DNA from: Selaginella moellendorffii
Lineage: Eukaryota > Streptophyta > Lycopodiopsida > Selaginellales > Selaginellaceae
Reading direction: 5' to 3'
DNA: 64,000 nucleotides
Assembly: GCF_000143415.4 (NCBI RefSeq)
Contig: NW_003314389.1
Span: 240,447 to 304,446, forward strand
Both the position numbers and the translations under genes were made by a program. This document shows, piece after piece, positions 42,389 to 54,220 of this stretch. The first letter of the stretch is position 1, and each line of letters starts with the position of its first letter. The notes beneath the pieces were generated by a model, which was not told the DNA's origin, did not search any database, and worked only from the letters and a program-made list of their open reading frames with translations.

Positions 42389-44313
42389 TGTAAGCCACAA
42401 ATTTTTCCTTTTTAATTTGCCAGTTTACCTCATTTATCCGACCACTACTACTTTGGCCTTAGTTAAGTTCCCTTGCCAAGGTTCCCACCTATTGTACTAG
42501 CTTCTACTTGGTTTTACGTGGTTTCAACTATTCACTATATGAGCAATGAAGTGTTAACCATCCATTTATGGATTTTCAAATTCTCTCTCAATCCCCCTTC
42601 ATGGGTTTGACTGGACTTAAGGTTCAGCTATATTCCCTGGAGGCATAAGCAACCAAACACATTAAGCCTATAGCTTCTTAACATCCTTTGGTACAACAAG
42701 ACTTGATTATGGGACCCTCAAAATCCCAAGCCTTGGGTGCATCTTTTGCTTCATGATCTTGGGGGGAAACACTGTGGCTTAACGACTCAATATAAGTATT
42801 TATAAACAACCAAAGAGAATAACTCAAGAGACGGTCTATAGGGATTAAATATAGAGGGAAAGGGCCCATAAATAAGAGTGCACCCTCTTTTCCAATCAGT
42901 TAAGGGTTTTGGGATATTTGGGGTTAAGTGTCCTTGGGTTTGAGTAGTACTAGGATAAGTGACTTTTTTGGAAATCCAAATTCAGGAGCTTACATTTGGT
43001 ATTAGAGAGGTCTTAGGTCCGACCCTGTTGATTAGCTTAGAGGAATCATACCTCACATTGATTGACATTTGGCAGGTCTAGTTTGCTCTAGTTGGGCTCA
43101 ACCCGAGGGGTAGGGTGTCAAGAGAGCGGGGCTCTCAAGAGAGTTGTAGTTTTTAGCTTATGTTCACGAGGGCGTGCACTTGTAGGGAAGCATGGTGGAT
43201 TATAAGCAACCAAAGAGAACGATTCAAGAGATAGTCTATGGGAATCAAATATAAAGGGAAAGAGCTCATAAACAAAAATGCACCCCTTTTTTCAATCAGT
43301 TAAAGAGTCTTAGGATACTTGGTGCTAAGTGTCCTTGGGTTTGAGTAGTACTGGGTTGGGTGACCTCTTGGGAAGTCCAAATTCAGGAGCTTTTAGTACC
43401 TCTACTCCCCCATTTTTGTCCCAAAGGGAAGGTCTAAGCCTCTAAAGAGTGAGGACCAATGAGTCATATGGTACTCAAGTAGGGCACCACTCCACTTGAG
43501 CCAGGAGCATTGCAATTGGTTTCCCTTTTGGGAGTGGGAGCTACTCTTGAGCACTTCCTTCTGTGGCTTCTCTAGCACCACCCAAATCCTGCTCACTCCC
43601 ACCCAAGGCCTTCAACCCTCAGTCCCAACCTCAAGTTAGTTTAGAAGCACCACTAGAGAGTTCCTTCAAGACTAGTTCCTAGACCTCACTATCCCTATTA
43701 TACATGTGGAACCCCCTGCAGCCCCTCCCACCCAAGAGACAATTGCTTTAGGATTTCATCCCACGATCTGTAGTAGTATTCGGACTCGGCCTTGGACTTG
43801 ATCTCGAACTCAGACCTGATCTCCAATCTCGAACTTTGTCTCAAACTCGGTCTTGAACTCAATCTTGAACTTGGTTTCAGAGTTGGTCTTGGACTCTCAA
43901 TCTCAATCTCGGTCTCATTTGATGAACTCTTTATCGTTTTGATATTGGTTTTAGGGATCCTTTAGCTTACAACACTTCAGGAAGTTGATTCCTTACAACT
44001 CCACCACCCACACAAAAAGTTCAATGCCCAAACCAAATGTCTCTATTTAATTCTATAATTTGTTCTTCAAGGGCATCCCCCATTTAGTGGTGTGCATAAG
44101 TTAGCCTCCTTGGCTAAGAGCCCATACTAATGAGATATAAGTCTCTCTATACCCCTCACCTCACCTCGCCCTTGTATAGGGTTGAGACCTCCATAGAATA
44201 CATCTATGGATTCAACATCCCCTTAGGGAGTTAGGCATAACTCCCTACACTTGGTTGACTTAGTTAAACCTATGTTAATTAGCTTACCTTTGGTGCGCCT
44301 TTAGATCCCAACA
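42389..44313 (-). repeat. Gypsy LTR with internal TRIM insertion
   Basis: The minus strand starts TGTTGGGATCTAAAGG at 44313 and ends GGCTTACA at 42389 (TG...CA). It is about 1.9 kb including a 600-base TRIM (42801-43400). It contains an eroded minisatellite (43780-43915). On its left is gag; on its right is the 3' end of a pol, so this LTR is shared by two minus-strand elements or formed by recombination between them. Related LTR pieces lie at 44968-45884, 53748-54220 and 61507-61692. Confidence 0.7.
42801..43395 (+). mobile_element. TRIM (miniature LTR retrotransposon)
   Basis: Two LTRs of 194-195 bases (42801-42994 and 43201-43395; both begin TATAA.CAACCAAAGAGAA and contain GTCCTTGGGTTTGAGTAGTA) flank a 206-base internal part. 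A primer-binding site TGGTATTAGAGAGG follows the first LTR by two bases, and a purine-rich GGGAAGCATGGTGGAT precedes the second. Target duplications are GTATT (42796-42800) and GTACC (43396-43400). The paralogous LTR at 45375-45379 has a single GTACC, that is, the empty site. It encodes nothing. Confidence 0.85.
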
Positions 44314-44967
44314 AACAGATATTTTAATTGAACTTTGCATAAGTATATAGAGTTCTATCTTGCAAAAATTCCTCAACTAGATCTTATGTGTTCTCTAGGT
44401 TCTCCTCCATTTCTTATATTGTTTTGCAGAGCAGAAATCCTTTCACTTTACATAAAATTCCTTCAGCTCTCATCCTTGTCATTTGCTCTTGCATTTATTG
44501 AGGATGGCCTCAACCTCATATTCATCCTCCCCTTAAATAACCTTGGGTAAAGGTCTTACTTGGTTTTTGCAAAGTGGGTATTCAAAATATAGATTAAGTA
44601 AGTTTATGTGGGGTTGTGACAAAAAGTGTTTTGTTACCACATTATCCATGTATACCTTGAAGTATATCCCAAGTAGTGTGGCCACTCTTTGAGCATCTTG
44701 ACCACTAAAAACAATTTCTTTTCATAGAAAGGCCACTTTTGCTGAGCTTTGTCCAACCTTTTCGAAAAGAATGCCACTGGGTGGTTATCTTGCTTCAAAA
44801 TTGCATTTAACGCCAAGTTTGAAGTGTCTATTTCTACCACAAAGTCTTTATCAAAGTCTTGTAATGTGAATACAAAAGTCTTCCTCAATTTTTTTTTGAG
44901 TTGGATAACCTCACATTCCACTATCCATACTATCTTCTCCTTTCCCGTTTTGTTTGTTAAAGGTAAA
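44314..44967 (-). pseudogene. Gypsy pol 3' end fused to an RNase H fragment
   Basis: 44314-44595 matches the region between integrase and LTR at 54221-54530. At about 44600 it jumps to RNase H (DFDKDFVVEIDTSNLALNA, FFSKRLDKAQQKWPFYEKKL), so integrase has been deleted. The RNase H frame is open for about 110 residues and then abuts an LTR end at 44968, where the RT part should be. Confidence 0.75.
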
Positions 44968-45884
44968 GTGTAAGCCACAAATTTTTCCTTTCCAATTTGC
45001 CAGCTTACCTCGTCTATCCGACCAACACTACTTTGGCTTTTGCTAAGTTCCCACGCCAAGGTTCCCGCCTATTGTACCAGCTACTACTTGGTCCTACTTG
45101 GTTTCAGCTACTCACTGCACGAGCAACGGAGCGTTAGCCATCTATCCACAGATTCCGAAATCTCTCCCAATCCCCTTCCTTGGGTTAGACTGGACTTAAG
45201 GTTCGGCTACACTCCCTGCAGGCACAAGCAGCCAAGCACACCAAGCCTCCAGGTTCCTAACACCCCTTGGTATAACAAGACTTGATCATGGGACCCTCTA
45301 AATCCCAAACCTTGGGTGCAACACTTGCTTTGGGACGCCGGGGCGAAACATTGTGGCCTAACGGCTCGGTATGGGTACCTTTACCCCCCCACTTCCATCC
45401 CGAAGGGAAGGCCCAAACCCCTAGGAAGGGCGATGACCAATGAGCCACAAGGTACTCAAATGGGGCACCACTCCACATGAGCCGGGAGCACTGCAGTTGG
45501 TTTCTCTTTCGGGAGTGGGAGCTGCTCTTGAGCACTTCCTTGGGTGGCCCCTCTGGCACCACCCGAGTCCATGCTCACTCCCACCCAAGGACCCTTGGCC
45601 CTAGTCTCAACCTCAAGTCAGTTTGGAAGCACCACTGGAGAGTTCTTTCAAGACTGGTTCCTAGACCTCACTATCCTTACTATACTTTTGGAACCCCCTA
45701 CAGCCCCCCCCTGGGAGACGCACGCTTTGGGCTTTCACCCCTTGACCCGTATTAGTACTCGGACTCGGTCTTGGACTCGATCTTGAACCCGACTTCGGAC
45801 TCAGTCTCAGACTCGATCTCGGACTTTGGACTCTGTCTCGAACTCTGTCTCGAACTCGGTCTCAGAGTCGGTCTTGGACTCGAT
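44968..45884 (-). repeat. Partial gypsy LTR with short minisatellite (TRIM-free paralogue)
   Basis: Begins TGTAAGCCACAAATTTTTCC on the plus strand and parallels 42389-43915 without the TRIM. It ends in a CTCGGACTC array (45752-45884). It is cut on the right by another LTR-type repeat. Confidence 0.65.
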
Positions 45885-46130
45885 TGTAAGAGACTAAATT
45901 TTCCATTCTACTTTAGTCACTTAACCACACCTCCGACCACTTGGAGGAGTCTCATTCACAACCTCCATAAGTCCAATTCAGGACTTGGGGCTTGCTAGCC
46001 CCGAGAATGGCATCCATGCCACTCAACATTTGCACTTGGTCCAAGTGCTCCACGTGTCCGATCCCATGACCGACACTTAAAGGTACCACCGACATGGCAG
46101 TTTGTCACGCTAAGGCCATGCCCAATCACC
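45885..46130 (+). repeat. LTR-type repeat, first 246 bases, running into the gap
   Basis: Starts TGTAAGAGACTAAATTTTCC and matches the beginning of the copy at 4360. The continuation is lost in unsequenced bases. Confidence 0.8.
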
Positions 46131-46526
46131 NNNNNNNNNNNNNNNNNNNNNNNNNNNNNNNNNNNNNNNNNNNNNNNNNNNNNNNNNNNNNNNNNNNNNN
46201 NNNNNNNNNNNNNNNNNNNNNNNNNNNNNNNNNNNNNNNNNNNNNNNNNNNNNNNNNNNNNNNNNNNNNNNNNNNNNNNNNNNNNNNNNNNNNNNNNNNN
46301 NNNNNNNNNNNNNNNNNNNNNNNNNNNNNNNNNNNNNNNNNNNNNNNNNNNNNNNNNNNNNNNNNNNNNNNNNNNNNNNNNNNNNNNNNNNNNNNNNNNN
46401 NNNNNNNNNNNNNNNNNNNNNNNNNNNNNNNNNNNNNNNNNNNNNNNNNNNNNNNNNNNNNNNNNNNNNNNNNNNNNNNNNNNNNNNNNNNNNNNNNNNN
46501 NNNNNNNNNNNNNNNNNNNNNNNNNN
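46131..46526. other. Assembly gap (396 N)
   Basis: A run of N. The sequences on the two sides are opposite-orientation parts of the same repeat family, so order and orientation across the gap are not secure. Confidence 1.
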
Positions 46527-48141
46527 GAGGCTCCAAAAAGGGACCCAAAAGGACCAACACATGACACGTGGAAGTGTCCGAGATGGACTCGAGTTGGAGT
46601 CCGAAGTGGAGTCCGAGATGGACCCGAGTTGGAGTCCGAATTGGAGTCCGAGATGGACCTGGAGTTGGAGTCCGAAGTGGAGTCCGAGATGGACCCGAGT
46701 TGGAATCCGAAGTGGAGTCCGAGATGGACTCGAGTTGGAATCCGAAGTGGAGTCCGAGATGGACTCGAGTTGGAGTCCAAAGTGGAGTCCGAGATGGACC
46801 CGAGTTGGAGTCCGAAGTGGAGTCCGAGATGGACCCGAGATGGAGTCCGAGATGGAGTCCGAGATGGAGTCCGAGATGGAGTCCGAGGTGGACCCGAGAT
46901 GGAGTCCGAGATGGAGTCCGAGATGGACCCGAGATGGAGTCCGAGATGGACCCGAGATGGAGTCCGAGATGGACCCGAGATGGACCCGAGATGGAGTCCG
47001 AGATGGAGTCCGAGATGAAGTCCGAGATGGAGTCCGAAGTCGAGACCGAGACCGGGACCGAGATCGGGACCGAGACCGAGACCGAGGCCGAGGCCGAGAC
47101 CGAGCCCGAGCCCGAGTCCGAGTCCGAGTCCGAGTCCAGAGCCTAAGAGGGTGAAAGCCCAAAGCGTTCGTCTCCCAGACCCTGGGGGGTTTGGTGAGCT
47201 CCAAAAGTATAGTAGGGGGAGGACTGCAGTGGAGCCAGTTTGGCCAGGAAAGGCCATTTTGGCCCAGGAAGGCCGGACCCAGTGTTGGGTGATGAGCTGC
47301 CCACTGGGAAGTCCAAGACTAGAGTGAACACAGACCGACAAGCGGGGTAGCTTGGTGAAGTGTTCAAGAGCTGGCTCTAGTTCCCCCGGGAGATCGACTG
47401 GCCGATGCTCCCAGTCCAAGTGTGGGTGGCACTACCTACTTGGATACCTGATGTGGCTCAACGGAACCCGCTCTAAGCCCATGGCTAGAGCACCCAAGGG
47501 CAGAAGGCGAGGAGAGTACCCAGGTGGCTCGCGTAAGGCCACGGTGTTCTGAAATGTTGTCCCAAAGGCCCAGACTGTGGAAAGGAAGAGGAGCAGTCCT
47601 CTGGGGTAGTGACCAAGGACACAGTCGTGTGGTGAGGAAGTCCCAAAGGACCGTGGGACTTAGTGGTCGGGCCTGTGGGTCTCGATCAAGTGGCAGTGTT
47701 GGCAAACACGGCCAGGGGCAGAAAGGGACTTAGTGGGGACTGATAGAGGGATATTGGGGAAGGCTATTCCCCTTGTTGGTGGGCATCCTAAGGATGCTAA
47801 GGAGTGGATCTGAGATGACCACTCACGGATGGTTTGCCTAGTCTTGGAGAGCCAAGACGGTGATGCAAGTGGTATTGGACTACCAGTGTGGCAAAGGTGA
47901 TTGGGCATGGCCTTAGCGTAACGGGCTGCTATGTCGGTGGTACCTTTGAGTGTCGGTCATGGGATCGGACACGTGGAGCACTTGGACCAAGTGCAAATGT
48001 TGAGTGGCATGGATGCCATTCTCGGGGCTAGCAAGTCCCAAGTCCTGGATTGGACTTATGGAGGTTGTGAATGAGACTCCTCCAAGTGGTCAGAGGTGTG
48101 GTTAAGTGACTAAAGTAAAATGGAAAATTTAGTTGCTTACA
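46527..48141 (-). repeat. LTR-type repeat copy (minus) with a large minisatellite
   Basis: The minus strand starts TGTAAGCAACTAAATTTTCC at 48141. The array at 46578-47140 shows GAGTCCGAGATGG units and hexamers GACCGA on the plus strand. The right arm (GACACTTCCACGTGTCATG on the minus strand) is cut by the gap. Confidence 0.75.
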
Positions 48142-49316
48142 GATCGAGGCCCACAGGCCCGACCACTAAGTCCCACGGTCCTCTGGGACTTCCTCACCAT
48201 ACGACTGTGTCCTTGGTTACAACCCCAGAGGACTGCTCCTCTTCCTTTCCACCGTCTGTGCCTTTGGGGACAACATTTCGGAACACCGTGGTCTTACGCG
48301 AGCCACCTGGGTACTCTCCCCACCTTCCGCCCTTGGGTGCTCTAGCCATGGGCTTAGAGTGAGGTTCCATTGAGCCACGCCTGGTATCCAAGTAGGTAGT
48401 GCCACCCACACTTGGACTGGGAGCATCGGCCAGTCGATCTCCTGGGGGAACTAGAGCCGGCTCTTGAACACTTCACCAAGCTACCCCGCATGTCGATCCA
48501 TGTTCACTCTAGTCTTGGACTTCCCAGTGGTCAGCTCATCACCCAACACTGGGTCTGGCCTTCTTGGGCCAAACTGGCCTTTCCTGGTCAAACTGGCTCC
48601 ACTGGGCTCCAACCCCCACACTCTCCCTACTATACTTTTGGAACCCCTCGCAGCCCCCCCCCCCCCCCCCCCCTTGGGGGACGATCGCTTTGGGCTTTCA
48701 CCCAACTGCCTGTATTAGTATTCGGACTTGGACTCAGACTCGGACTCGGACTCGGACTCGGTCTCGGTCCCGGATTTGGACTCGGACTCGGTCTCAGTCT
48801 TGGTCCCGGTCTCGGACTCCATCTCGGGTCCATCTCGGACTCCATCTCGGGTCCATCTCGGACTCCATCTCGGATCCATCTCAAACTCCATCTCGGTCTC
48901 CACTTCGGGTCCATCTCGGATCCATCTCGAACTCCATATCGGACTCCATCTCAGACTCCACTTCAGGTCCATCTCGGATCCATCTCGGACTCCATCTCGG
49001 ACTCCATATCGGACTTTATCTCGGACTCCACTTTGGGTCCATCTCGGACTCCAACTCGGGTCTACCTCGGAGTCCATCTCGGACACTTCCATGTGTCATT
49101 TGTTGGTCCTTTTTGGGTCCCTTTTTGGAGCCTTGCTTATTGCTCGCTTCGTGCTCGTTCCTTGAGCACTTTGTTGGGAGTTCCACTCCCACTCTCGACC
49201 TTCCAAGTTAGAGCTTTTAGTCCAAACGTGTACACTCATTTGGCTTTCGCTTCGGCCACTACCACATGGCACCCTTTCCGGCTCCACTTTGGGGCCTAGG
49301 GATTTTGTGTCTCACA
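48142..49316 (+). repeat. LTR-type repeat copy (plus), left-truncated
   Basis: Begins in the middle of the left arm (GATCGAGGCCCACAGGCCCG), exactly where the inverted copy ends. It has a run of about 17 C residues (48654-48672), an array at 48720-49085, and ends GTGTCTCACA. Confidence 0.75.
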
Positions 49317-50665
49317 ACTCCACCACCCATAGACGAAGTTCGATGTCCTCATCAATGGTAAACCATTTTATTAAGTAACACCCGCATGTGTTACCATTTC
49401 CATCCTTGGCACCTAGCCAATATTTATCAATGGTTTGACATTGAAGGCTCACCATGCCTTCTTCATATTCGTCAATGGTTTGACATTGAAGGCTCACCAT
49501 GCCTTCTGCATATTTGTCAATGGTTTGACACTAAAGGCTCACCATGCCTTGCCCATCCTTTAAGGAGGGTAGTCTCTCCAACTTAGAGACTGGTTGGACC
49601 ACATGTAGTGGTTCTCTCCTTTTATTGGTTTAGTTCTTGCTAAACCTCTTAGAGACCCTTCTCTAAGTCAATCCCACTACTCCTTCTCGAGTAGTCTCAA
49701 TTTCCATCTATTGAATGTTTGCACCTTGGAACTTTTACTCTTTGACTTCTGGAAGTCAATTTTCTAGGTGTCTCCAACACCTTGCATTGCACCTATTGTG
49801 CAACTCCACTCCCCATCCTAGGAAGTTCCTTACTTGAGGGCACCATCATCCTCTCTTTTATTTCGTGCCACCTTGGGCACTAAGTTCCATTTATCATACT
49901 TTGTGCTAGGGTTGTTTATGGCCTTATCATTTGGCTACCTTACCGCTCCCTCCCTTGGAGCTTCCACTTTCGCCAAATCGGAGCAATTCGGAATCCATCC
50001 TTGGAAACACACTTCCTTTCCCGCAATTTGTTAGCGTCCAACACATTAGTGTTCCTCGCCTAACTTTGTCACTTGGATTCCTTCCAAGGGATTCCACGGC
50101 CCTCTTTTGGCCACTCATCTTTTGCTCCTATTCGTTGATTGTTGCACCAAGCAACACCGAATTTTTACCTCCCTCCTTGAGGTATTCTTTTGATTCCATA
50201 GCAAAAGCTCTGCTTTGCCAAGACTAGGGTGTTCACCCCTAGTAAGTCTCTTTAGCATCTTCTGTTGTGGGCTCTGTCCACGGCCCAACTTTGTGACCCT
50301 CCCATGGGTCTCTTTAGAGACTACTTTCCTTGGACACACTATGCCATCGCAATGACATAGCTCATTTCCCCAAGGTGCTTTTCCCACTTGGTCACTTTGA
50401 CCAAGCCACACTATCATCAATAGTTCAAATCAACACTTTGAACTAAGAACCTTATTCCTTAGCCCAAACAAGGACCTTGTCGTTATTTAGCCACAAGATC
50501 ACCTAGTGATCTCACCTCGGCACCTTAACAGGTTTGCCAATAGGTACTAAGTCTTCCAGACCTTTAACTTGTTAACTACGACCCTGGGGGCATCCCCCAC
50601 ACTTGACGGTGCACCCAAGCCAGCCCTTCCGGCCAAGGGTCCATAGCCACTGAGACTGGGTGTCC
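49317..50665 (+). repeat. Spacer module S, copy 2
   Basis: Same order as 6213-7460, about 1.35 kb, non-coding. It includes a local triplication of a 45-base unit at 49427-49556 (TCAATGGTTTGACATTGAAG...). It ends abruptly at GGGTGTCCC, where a minisatellite starts. Confidence 0.65.
49427..49556 (+). repeat. 45-base tandem repeat, nearly three units
   Basis: Units start at 49427, 49472 and 49517 with TCAATGGTTTGACA. The other two copies of module S have a single unit here, so this is a recent local expansion. Confidence 0.9.
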
Positions 50666-51182
50666 CGGACTCCACTTCGGATTCCAACTCGGGTCCATCT
50701 CGGACTCCACTTCGGACTCCAACTCGGGTCCATCTCGGACTCCACTTCGGACTCCAACTCGAGTCCATCTCGGACTCCACTTCGGATTCCAACTCGAGTC
50801 CATCTCGGACTCCACTTCGGATTCCAACTCAGGTCCATCTCGGACTCCACTTCGGACTCCAACTCGGGTCCATCTCGGACTCCACTTCGGACTCCAACTC
50901 GGGTCCATCTCGGACTCCACTTCGGACTCCAACTCGAGTCCATCTCGGACACTTCCACGTGTCATGTGTTGGTCCTTTTGGGTCCCTTTTTGGAGCCTCG
51001 CTTTTTGCTCGCTTCGTGCTCGTTCCTCGAGCACTTCTTTGGGAGTTCCACTCCCGCTCTTGACTTTTCAAGTCGGAGCTTTTGGTCCAAACGTGTTACG
51101 CTCGTTTGGCTCTCGCTTCAGCCACTACCACGTGGCACCCTTTCCGGCTCCACTTTGGGGCCTAGGGATTTTGTGTCTCACA
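50666..51182 (+). repeat. Minisatellite plus right-arm module, copy 3
   Basis: Array at about 50666-50950 of regular 23-base double units (CTCGGACTCCACTTCGGACT and variants), then the right arm ending TGTCTCACA. It lies between two copies of module S. Confidence 0.8.
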
Positions 51183-52500
51183 ACTCCACCACCCATAGAC
51201 GAAGTTCGATGTCCTCATCGAACGGTAAACCCTTTCATAAAGTAACACCCACACGTGTTACCATTTCTATCCTTGGCACTTAGCCAATCTTTGTCTATGG
51301 TTTGACATCAAAGGCTCACCATGCCTTGTCCATCCTTTAAGGAGCGTAGTCTCTCCAACTTAGAGACTGATTGGACCACATGTAATGGTTCTCTCCTTTT
51401 ATTGGTTTAGTTCTCGCTAAACCTCTTAGAGACCCTTCTCTAAGTCAATCCCACTACTCCTTCTCGAGTAGTCTCAATTTCCATCGATATAACCTTTGCA
51501 CTTTGGAACTTTGAATTTTGACTTCTTGGAGTCACTTTCCTAGGTGTCTCCGACACCTTGCCTTGCACCTTTTGTGCAACTCCACTTCCCATCCTAGGAA
51601 GTTCTCTACTCGAGAGCACCATCATCCTCTCTTCTATTTCGTGCCAAAGTTCCAGTTATCATACTTTGTGCTAGGGCTGTTCATGGCCCTATCATTTGGC
51701 TACCTTACCGCTCCCTCCCTTGGAGCTTCCACTTTCGCCAAATCGGAGCATTTCGGAATCCCTCCTCGGAAACACACTTCCTTTCCCGCAACTTGTTAGC
51801 GTCCAACACATTAGTGTTCCTCGCCTAACTTCGTCACTTGGATTCCTTCCAAGGGATTCTACGGCCCTATCTTGGCCACTCATCTTTTGCTCCTATCCGT
51901 TGATTGTTGCACCAAGCAACATCGAATCTCTACCTCCCTCCTTGAGGTATTGTTTCGGTTCCATAGCAAAGACTCTTCTTTGCCAAGTCCGGAGGATGTT
52001 CACCCCTAGTACGTCTCTTTAGCATCTTCTGCTATGGGCTCTATCCACGGCCCAACTTCGTGACCCTCCCATGGGTCTTTTATAGAGACTACTTTCCTCG
52101 GACTCACTATGCCATCGCACGGACATAGTTTATTTCCCTTAGGTGCTCTTCCCACTTGGTTATCACGACCAAGCCACACCACCTTAAACAGTTCAATTTC
52201 AACATTTTGAACCAGGAACTTCATTCCTCAGCCAACCAAGGACCTTGTCCTTATCTGGCCATAAGATCACCTAGTGATCTCACCTTCGCACCTTAACAGA
52301 GTTGCCAAGAGGTACTTGGTTTTCTAGACCTCCAAGTTGTTGACTATAACCCCGGGGGCATCCCCCACACTTGGCGGTGCATCCAAGCTAGCCCTTACGG
52401 CCAAGGGTTCATAGCAACTGAGATTAGGTGTCCCCATCTCACTCACCGTGTCCTTGGTGCCACTGGCACCAAAGTGTTCAAGTTAGATATGCTGAGCCAC
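51183..52500 (+). repeat. Spacer module S, copy 3
   Basis: Closely similar to 49317-50665, with short deletions (for example near 51645) and no 45-base expansion. It runs to AGATATGCTGAGCCAC and then switches into another LTR-type repeat. Confidence 0.65.
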
Positions 52501-53747
52501 TCCATGCCACTCAACATTTGCACTTGGTCCAAGTGCTCCACGTGTTTGATCCCATGACCGACACTCAAAGGTACCACCGACATGGCAGCTTGTCATGCTA
52601 AGGCCATGCCCAATCACCTTTGCCACACTGGTAGTCTAATACCACATGCATCCCAGTCTTGGCTCTCCAAGACTAGGCAAACCATCTGTGAGTGGTCATC
52701 TCAGATCCACTCCTTAGCATCCTTAGGATGCTCACCGACAAAAGGAATAGCCTTCCCCAATAACCCTCTATCAGTCCCCACTAAGTCCCTTTCTGCCCCT
52801 CGCCGTGTTTGCAAACACTGCCACTGGATCGAGGCCCACAGGCCCGACCACTAAGTCCCACAGTCCTCTGGGACTTCCTCACCATACGACTGTGTCCTTG
52901 GTCACAACCCCAAAGGACTGCTCCTCTTCCTTTCCACAGTCTGGGCCTTTGGGGACAACATTTCGGAACACCGTGGCCTTACGCGAGCCACCTGGGTACT
53001 CTCCCCGCCTGCCGCCCTTGGGTGCCCTACTATACTTTTGGAACCCCCCGCAGCCCCCCCGGGGGACGATCGCTTTGGGCTTTCACCGAACTGCCTGTAT
53101 TAGTATTCGGACTCGGACTCAGACTCGGACTCGGACTCGGTCTCGGTCCCAGATTTGGACTTGGACTCGGTCTCGGTCTCGGTCTCGGTCGCGGTCGCGG
53201 TTCCATCTCGGACTCCATCTCGGACTCCATCTCGGGTCCATCTCGGACTCCATCTTGGGTCCATCTCGGACTCCATCTCGGTCCATCTCGGACTTCATCT
53301 CGGTCTCCACTTCGGGTCCATCTTGGATCCATCTCGGACTCCATATTGGACTCCATCTCGGACTCCACTTCAGGTCCATCTCGGATCCATCTCGGACTCC
53401 ATCTCGGACTCCATATCGGACTCTATCTCGGACTCCACTTCGGGTCCATCTCAGACTCCACTTCGGGTCCATCTCAGACTCCAACTCGGGTCTGCCTCGG
53501 ACTCCATCTCGGACACTTCCACATGTCATGTGTTGGTCCTTTTTGGGTCCTTTTTTGGAGCCTTGCTTATTGCTCGCTTCATGCTCGTTCCTTGAGCACT
53601 TTGTTGGGAGTTCCACTCCCGCTCTCGACCTTCCAAGTCAGAGCTTTTAGTCCAAATGTGTTACGCTTGTTTGGCTTTCGCTTCGGCCACTACCACGTGG
53701 CACCCTTTCCGGCTCCACTTTTGGGCCTAGGGATTTTGTGTCTCACA
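52501..53747 (+). repeat. LTR-type repeat copy (plus), left-truncated
   Basis: Starts about 135 bases inside the left arm (TCCATGCCACTCAACATTTG). Array at 53105-53515. Ends TGTCTCACA. Confidence 0.75.
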
Positions 53748-54220
53748 ACTCGATCTTCGACTCGGTCCCATCTGATGAACTCTTTGTCATTTTGGTCATG
53801 CTTTCAGGGATCCTTTAGCCTACGACACCTCGGGGAGTTGGTTCCTTACAACTCCACCACCCATAGAAGAAGTTCTATGCCCACATCGAATGTCTCTTTT
53901 TTATCTTACGACTTGTTGACTATGTCTCCGGGGGCATCCCCCCACTTTGCGGTATGCCTAAGTTAGCCTCCCCGGCCAAAAGACCATGACAATAGAATAT
54001 AGGTGTCCCTATACCCCTCACCCCACCACGCCCTAGTATGGGGTTGGGACTTGAACCCAGCCTTACTTTACTAGGGGGTTGGGACTCGAACCCAACCTCC
54101 ATAGAATACGTCTATGGATTCGACATCCTCGTGGGGAGTCGGGCGTAGTTCTCTACACCTGGTCGACCTAGCTAACCCATGCTAATTAGCTTACCTTCGG
54201 CGCGCCTTTGTGTCCCAACA
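53748..54220 (-). repeat. Start of a gypsy LTR (3' LTR of the integrase at right)
   Basis: The minus strand starts TGTTGGGACACAAAGGCGCG at 54220, directly after the 3' end of pol. It includes GGGTTCGAGTCCCAACCCCC. Its far end merges with the repeat at 52501-53747, so the complete LTR probably includes that sequence. Confidence 0.65.
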
